A DNA stretch of 64,000 bases from Desulfoluna spongiiphila (GTDB lineage: Bacteria; Desulfobacterota; Desulfobacteria; Desulfobacterales; Desulfolunaceae), in contig NZ_FMUX01000006.1 of NCBI RefSeq assembly GCF_900101345.1, positions 62,001 to 126,000 of the forward strand. The letters are read 5' to 3'. The position numbers and the translations under genes were made by a program. Of the stretch, positions 61,937 through 64,000 are shown in pieces (position 1 is the stretch's first letter; the number at the start of each line of letters is the position of its first letter). The notes beneath the pieces were generated by a model. The model worked only from the letters and a program-made list of their open reading frames with translations. It was not told where the DNA came from and did no database searches.

Positions 61937-62713
61937 ATGACAAACATACACCCGACAGCCATTATTGACCCTTCGGCGGAGATTGCCGAAGATGTCGTCA
62001 TCGGTCCCTACACCATTGTCAGGGGGAACACCTCCATCGGGGCCGGGACGGAGATCGCCTCCCATGTGGTCATTGACGAGCATACCAGCATCGGGCCGGA
62101 TTGCCGGATTTTCCAGTACGCCTCGGTGGGAGCGGCTCCCCAGGACCTGAAGTACAAGGGAGAGGTGACCTACCTCAAGGTGGGACGGGGCACCGTGATC
62201 CGTGAATTTGTTACCATCAACCGGGGTACCGGTGTGGGCGGGGGCATTACCGAGGTGGGGGCCGAGAACTTTCTCATGGCCTACTGCCATGTGGCCCATG
62301 ACTGCAAGACCGGGCGCCGGGTGATCCTTGCCAACAACTCCACCCTGGCGGGCCACTGCGAACTCGGGGACTTTTCCAATATCGGCGGGTTCACCGCCAT
62401 CCATCAGTTTGTCCGCGTGGGGGCTTACGCCTATATCGGCGGCAAGTCCGTGGTGGTAAAGGATATTCCGCCCTATGTGATCTCAGCCGGTGACCGCGCC
62501 ACCCTCCACGGGCTCAACAAGGTGGGCATGCGGCGAAGCGATTTTTCCGAAGGAACCATCACCGAACTGAAACGTGCGTACCGCCTTCTCTTCCGTATCG
62601 GCCTGACCTTAAACGAAGCCATCGAGCGGGTTCGCGCCGAGGTGAACCAGATCCCGGAAGTCGTGGCCTTCATCGATTTTATCCAGAACTCCAGCCGAGG
62701 GATCACCCGCTAA
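61937..62713 (+). CDS. lpxA: UDP-N-acetylglucosamine acyltransferase
   Basis: A 258-residue left-handed beta-helix enzyme, opening IHPTAIIDPSAEIAEDVVIG, with the catalytic His in AYCHVAHDCKTG and the C-terminal helical part typical of LpxA (KRAYRLLFRIGLTLNEAI). It carries out the first step of lipid A synthesis. A 166-bp gap separates it from lpxD; the fabZ gene that usually lies between them is missing. AAGGATG precedes the ATG. Confidence 0.95.
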   Translation: MTNIHPTAIIDPSAEIAEDVVIGPYTIVRGNTSIGAGTEIASHVVIDEHTSIGPDCRIFQYASVGAAPQDLKYKGEVTYLKVGRGTVIREFVTINRGTGVGGGITEVGAENFLMAYCHVAHDCKTGRRVILANNSTLAGHCELGDFSNIGGFTAIHQFVRVGAYAYIGGKSVVVKDIPPYVISAGDRATLHGLNKVGMRRSDFSEGTITELKRAYRLLFRIGLTLNEAIERVRAEVNQIPEVVAFIDFIQNSSRGITR

Positions 62714-62775
62714 CGATGACACCCGGCAGATACGGCGACGGCAGGGCTGCCGGGGCACCGGAAAGGAATCACGCC

Positions 62776-63612
62776 ATGAAGGTGGGAATCATTGCGGGCA
62801 ACGGTCAGTTTCCCCTGCTGTTTTCGCGCGCAGCAAAAGAGAAGGGCTACCGGGTTTACGCCGCAGCGATAAAAAACGAAGCGACTGCCGATGTGGAGGG
62901 GGTCTGCGAAGAGACCGAATGGCTCCACATCGGTCAGGTGAAAAAACTTATCCGATTTTTCCGGACCCATGGGGTGGCGGAGGTTGTCCTCGTGGGGGGC
63001 GTCACCAAGACCCATGTTTTCCGGGATATCCGTCCTGATACCAAGGCCGTGGCGTTTCTCGCCCGCATGCGCCATACCCACGACGATACCCTCTTGAGCG
63101 CCTTTGCCCGGCTTCTGGAAAAAGAGGGCCTGGCCGTGCGTTCATCCACGTTTCTGATCCCTGAGATCCTTGCCGATGCCGGCCTCTGGACCCGGAAACG
63201 GCCCACCGCATCCCAGGCCAAGGACATGCGAACCGGCTGGGATATCGCCAAGGAGATCGGGCGCCTCGATGTGGGGCAGTGCATTGTCATGGGCGGCGGG
63301 TCCGTCCTGGCCGTGGAGGCCATTGACGGCACCGACGCCACCATTCGGCGGGGAGGCGGCCTGGGCACCGGGGACGCGGTGCTGGTCAAGGTGAGCAAAC
63401 CCACCCAGGACATGCGCTTCGACGTACCGGCCGTGGGCCTTCAAACCCTTCAAACCATGAAAGAGGCCGGGGTCACCGGGCTCGTTTTGGAGGCGGGGCA
63501 CGCCGTGGTGTTCGACCGCGAGGCCATGGTGGCCTATGCCAATGAAAACGGCATGACCATTGTGGCGGTGGACGGCTCACCGGCATCCTGTCCGGTCCTG
63601 GGCAAGGGATAA
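62776..63612 (+). CDS. lpxI: UDP-2,3-diacylglucosamine pyrophosphatase LpxI
   Basis: A 278-residue member of the LpxI (DUF1009) family, which hydrolyses UDP-2,3-diacylglucosamine in bacteria lacking LpxH. It opens VGIIAGNGQFPLLFSRAA, has VVLVGGVTKTHVF, ARMRHTHDDTLLSAF and, in the second domain, CIVMGGGSVLAVEAIDGTD, ending near AGVTGLVLEAGHAVVFDRE. Position after lpxA agrees with the family. ATG 62776 is preceded by AAAGGA; the frame is open 20 codons further upstream without support. Its presence implies that this organism uses LpxI in Raetz-pathway lipid A synthesis. Confidence 0.93.
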   Translation: MKVGIIAGNGQFPLLFSRAAKEKGYRVYAAAIKNEATADVEGVCEETEWLHIGQVKKLIRFFRTHGVAEVVLVGGVTKTHVFRDIRPDTKAVAFLARMRHTHDDTLLSAFARLLEKEGLAVRSSTFLIPEILADAGLWTRKRPTASQAKDMRTGWDIAKEIGRLDVGQCIVMGGGSVLAVEAIDGTDATIRRGGGLGTGDAVLVKVSKPTQDMRFDVPAVGLQTLQTMKEAGVTGLVLEAGHAVVFDREAMVAYANENGMTIVAVDGSPASCPVLGKG

Positions 63613-63732
63613 GGCGACATCGCACCACGTTTTTTTACAGCCATGCAGGCTCCTGTCATCCATCACCCCGGGCACCCTCCGGGGTCTCCTTGTCTGTTGA
63701 TCCATCCATGCCTTGAGTTTATGCGGCATGCC

Positions 63733-63753
63733 GCCCGCCCGGAAGGGGCGGGC
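63733..63753. terminator. Hairpin between lpxI and msbA
   Basis: GCCCGCCC-GGAAG-GGGCGGGC is an 8-bp GC stem without a T-run, 24 bases before the msbA start. It may be a partial terminator or a translation-affecting leader structure. Confidence 0.4.
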
Positions 63754-63776
63754 CTAAGGTTAGATACATTATCACT

Positions 63777-64000
63777 ATGAAATTTATTCAGGAATTGACG
63801 GCCGGCCAACGGCATCGCAAAATTTTAGGGCTTATCCGGAACAACTGGATGAAGCTGGGGATCTCCATGGTCTGCATGGCCTTGATCTCGGGCTCCACCG
63901 CGGCCCTGGCCTTTCTGATCAAGAATATCCTGGACGATATCTTCATCGCCCAGAACGGCGTCATGCTCAAGGTGGTGACCTTTGTGGTGCTGGGGGTCTC
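63777..64000 (+). CDS. msbA: Lipid A export ABC transporter MsbA, N-terminal fragment
   Basis: The frame runs open from ATG 63777 to the window edge (74 codons). The visible part is an amphipathic start (FIQELTAGQRHRKILGLIRN) followed by a hydrophobic helix (LGISMVCMALISGSTAALAF) and a second stretch beginning at the edge, as in the first transmembrane helices of MsbA-type half transporters (ILDDIF after TM1). The nucleotide-binding domain is outside. Position after lpxD-lpxA-lpxI favours MsbA, which flips lipid A-core, over other ABC exporters. The ribosome-binding site is weak. Confidence 0.75.
   Translation, partial: MKFIQELTAGQRHRKILGLIRNNWMKLGISMVCMALISGSTAALAFLIKNILDDIFIAQNGVMLKVVTFVVLGV

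Noticed and set aside
1..64000. CRISPR array, tRNA, rRNA, tmRNA, insertion sequence or prophage
   Set aside because: No regularly spaced short direct repeats, no cloverleaf with a TTCGA loop in any intergenic region, and no transposase or phage structural gene was found by reading the window; this is not a computed search.

Overview
The window reads as chromosomal DNA of a strictly or mainly anaerobic Gram-negative bacterium, most likely a Desulfobacterota (former Deltaproteobacteria, Desulfobacterales-like) species. The grounds are lipid A and BAM outer-membrane genes with the LpxI variant, a 2-hydroxyacyl-CoA dehydratase/benzoyl-CoA-reductase type cassette with its ATP-dependent activator, a group III iron alcohol dehydrogenase, a DHH-CBS-poly(A)polymerase fusion, bacteriohemerythrin and several Fe-S proteins. 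The genus call is inference. No rRNA, tRNA, CRISPR array, IS element or prophage was seen.

Left part (1-11.6 kb): the N-terminal end of an Hsp20 gene; a tandem ribbon-helix-helix-like protein coupled to rlmN; nfo; a small AT-rich island with a zinc-ribbon mini-protein; a minus-strand NAD salvage operon (pncB, pncA and a HAD domain fused to a NrtR-type Nudix/winged-helix regulator); an iron alcohol dehydrogenase divergent from an HxlR regulator; a ChaN-like lipoprotein; fxsA.

Middle part (11.9-32.8 kb): an overlapping three-gene dehydratase cassette (activator plus two subunits), a NAD-type isocitrate dehydrogenase, a chemoreceptor, a CGGC-domain protein, an RhlE-type helicase, a large hybrid sensor kinase, a DUF3015 protein, a lipoprotein hydrolase, a winged-helix/Fe-S protein, a KptA-like protein, hemL and mpl.

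Signalling block (32.9-39.1 kb): four overlapping genes join a class III cyclase (MshEN-like, extracytoplasmic sensor, HAMP, cyclase), two lipoproteins and an HD protein resembling cyclic-nucleotide phosphodiesterases. A hemerythrin lacking one iron-ligand His and an acidic unknown protein follow. Then come a MerR regulator with an acyl-CoA dehydrogenase, a hydrolase, a DUF1571 protein with an inserted LysM domain, an Rrf2 regulator with an IscR-like Cys triad, scpA-scpB, trpS and the DHH-CBS-poly(A)polymerase fusion.

Right part (49.9-64 kb): a radical SAM protein, pilC-pilS without pilR next to it, lysS, and an envelope-assembly cluster lolC-lolD-bamA-skp-lpxD-lpxA-lpxI-msbA (the last cut by the window edge). 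This cluster joins lipoprotein release, outer-membrane protein insertion and lipid A synthesis and export.

The most striking non-coding signal is a family of at least eight related intergenic palindromic repeats. They end in GCCTCCGGCGGC and its complement, are mostly 150-370 bp, and usually sit just after a stop codon. The best candidates for undescribed biology are this repeat family, the HAD-NrtR fusion, the cyclase/lipoprotein/phosphodiesterase operon and the tandem RHH protein linked to rlmN.
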